Of a stretch of DNA of 25,020 bases, positions 24,043 through 25,020 are shown piece by piece (position 1 is the stretch's first letter; each line of letters starts with the position of its first letter). Made by a program: the position numbers and the translations under genes. This stretch comes from Pelosinus fermentans (GTDB taxonomy: Bacteria > Bacillota > Negativicutes > DSM-13327), in contig DJJR01000015.1 of the NCBI GenBank assembly GCA_002434245.1, positions 1 to 25,020 of the forward strand, read 5' to 3'. The notes under the pieces are model-generated. The model had not been told where the DNA came from, searched no databases, and worked only from the letters and a program-made list of their open reading frames with translations.

Positions 24043-24817
24043 GTCCATAAGAAATCAACGCCGTCCTAAAGGAATTGTGAGTGAACTCACAATTAATCTG
24101 CTTCATGTAAAAAACCCTTGGGTAACAGCTTTTTGGTCAGCAGTGTTTCCAGGTCTAGGATTTCTCATCATGGGGAGTTATGTAAAAGGGTTTCTGCTGA
24201 TTATTGGGGCGACCATTACAAACTCCATGGCACATATCAACGAGGCGATTATCTATGGATTTACCGGTCAAGCTGAATTGGTTAAACAGGTCCTCGATAC
24301 CAGGTGGCTGCTTTTTTATGCTCCTTTGCAGCTTTTTGCCACTTGGAGCAGCTACCAGCTCACTGTTGATTTAAACAAATATGCAATCCTTGCCGCACGA
24401 GAGGATTCAGCAATTGTTCCCTTTAAAATCGGCACATGGGACATCGGATTCATCGAGAAACGAAATCCCTGGGTGGCGGCAGCGTGGTCCCTTCTCATGC
24501 CTGGCCTGGGTCATCTTTATAGCCACCGAATTCCTACCAGCTTTTATTTGCTGACCTGGTGGATCGGCATGTCATACATGTCCCAGCTCCTCCCGGCCAT
24601 CCATCAGACCCTTTTGGGCAACTTTCCCCAAGCCATTGCCGCGATCAAGCCGGAGTGGTTCTTATATCTAGTGGCCATTTACCCGTTTTCCGCCTATGAT
24701 GCCTATGTTAATACAGTTCAATATAATACACTATTTGATCAGGAACAAAGCCGGTTCCTCATTGACAATTATCAAAATCCCAAGTTTCCCATGCCTGTAA
24801 TGGATACTAGTCATTAA
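24023..24817 (+). CDS. Uncharacterised membrane protein A' with PGLG repeats, paralogue of A
   Basis: 264 residues. It is collinear with protein A from KKQPESIRNQRRPKGIV to FLIDNYQNPKFPMP, so the two arose by tandem duplication. Here both internal repeats keep the motif: NPWVTAFWSAVFPGLGFLIM (31-50) and NPWVAAAWSLLMPGLGHLYS (148-167), showing an older duplication inside the protein. ATG 24023 is chosen because it aligns with A's start; ATG 24008 would add five residues and has no better ribosome binding site. It overlaps gene B by 20 bases. Membrane location is clear; the role is unknown. Confidence 0.82.
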   Translation: MEKKQPESIRNQRRPKGIVSELTINLLHVKNPWVTAFWSAVFPGLGFLIMGSYVKGFLLIIGATITNSMAHINEAIIYGFTGQAELVKQVLDTRWLLFYAPLQLFATWSSYQLTVDLNKYAILAAREDSAIVPFKIGTWDIGFIEKRNPWVAAAWSLLMPGLGHLYSHRIPTSFYLLTWWIGMSYMSQLLPAIHQTLLGNFPQAIAAIKPEWFLYLVAIYPFSAYDAYVNTVQYNTLFDQEQSRFLIDNYQNPKFPMPVMDTSH

Positions 24818-24902
24818 ACTCGTTTTGGCGTCGAACAGTTTTTGCTGCCCATAAACTGCTTTGATAAACGCTTATAAAAAATATAGCAGGATTTAACATT
24901 AT

Positions 24903-24957
24903 AAAAGAGAAGCTACCATAATAAATTGTTAGTAAATTTATGGGCAGCTTCTCTTTT
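24903..24957 (+). terminator. Intrinsic terminator after the A-B-A' locus
   Basis: AAAAGAGAAGCT (24903-24914) pairs with AGCTTCTCTTTT (24946-24957). An imperfect extension through CCATA/TATGG and AAATT/AATTT continues inward, and the T run ends the stem. Its right arm ATGGGCAGCTTCTCTTT recurs at 6611-6627. Confidence 0.75.
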
Positions 24958-25000
24958 AGTTGATATGAATGATCAGAAAGACAATTATAGTGGATTTAAT

Positions 25001-25020
25001 TGGGACAAGGAACCTGTCGT
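25001..25020 (+). repeat. REP-like GGGACA element, copy 3 (cut by window end)
   Basis: TGGGACAAGGAACCTGTC matches copy 2 exactly before it ends in GT at the window edge, where the other copies have CC. It is oriented as copies 1 and 2. Confidence 0.7.

Overview
The window looks like a chromosomal segment of a low-to-moderate GC, anaerobic, motile Firmicute. The best guess is a Negativicute of the Pelosinus/Sporomusa kind. The basis is gene content (c-di-GMP-controlled chemotaxis receptor, DcuC-type carrier, methylmalonyl-CoA decarboxylase), strong AGGAGG-type ribosome binding sites with several TTG starts, and dispersed GGGACA...TGTCCC REP-like repeats. The species call is inference. No tRNA, rRNA, CRISPR array, integrase or intact transposase was seen.

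Layout. 1-2400: a promoter, a GEMM-I cyclic-di-GMP riboswitch and an intrinsic terminator precede a dCache/HAMP chemotaxis receptor. 2500-5370: a DcuC-family carrier and a cytosolic CapA-like metallophosphatase form a two-gene operon closed by a strong terminator. 5380-7490: gene-poor and scarred. It holds REP-like elements, a 13-bp inverted-terminus repeat, near-symmetric promoters, a decayed C-terminus of a pyruvate/indolepyruvate decarboxylase, a small hypothetical gene on the minus strand, and a small HTH gene behind a perfect 32-nt palindrome.

7490-12920: a sugar-acid (probably D-xylonate) module like E. coli yjhFGHI/yag. A minus-strand operon of YjhG-type dehydratase, GntP permease and YjhH-type aldolase is divergent from an IclR regulator, with a perfect 14-bp inverted repeat between them. 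12920-15840: a CsoR-type operator/promoter without a recognisable gene, then arsR-arsD-arsA behind a consensus promoter embedded in a 56-bp dyad. No arsenite permease is present. 15885-16664: soluble methylmalonyl-CoA decarboxylase on the minus strand.

16920-22454: a five-gene Opp/Nik-type ABC importer (lipoprotein, two permeases, two ATPases) with a long structured leader containing mutually exclusive pairings, and a hairpin cluster after the lipoprotein gene. 22500-24820: a decayed DUF898-like fragment, then an A-B-A' locus. Two tandem paralogous membrane proteins, each with an internal PGLG repeat, flank a small membrane protein. None of these three has a function I can name, and this is the best candidate for an undescribed system. 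The window ends in a terminator and another REP-like copy.
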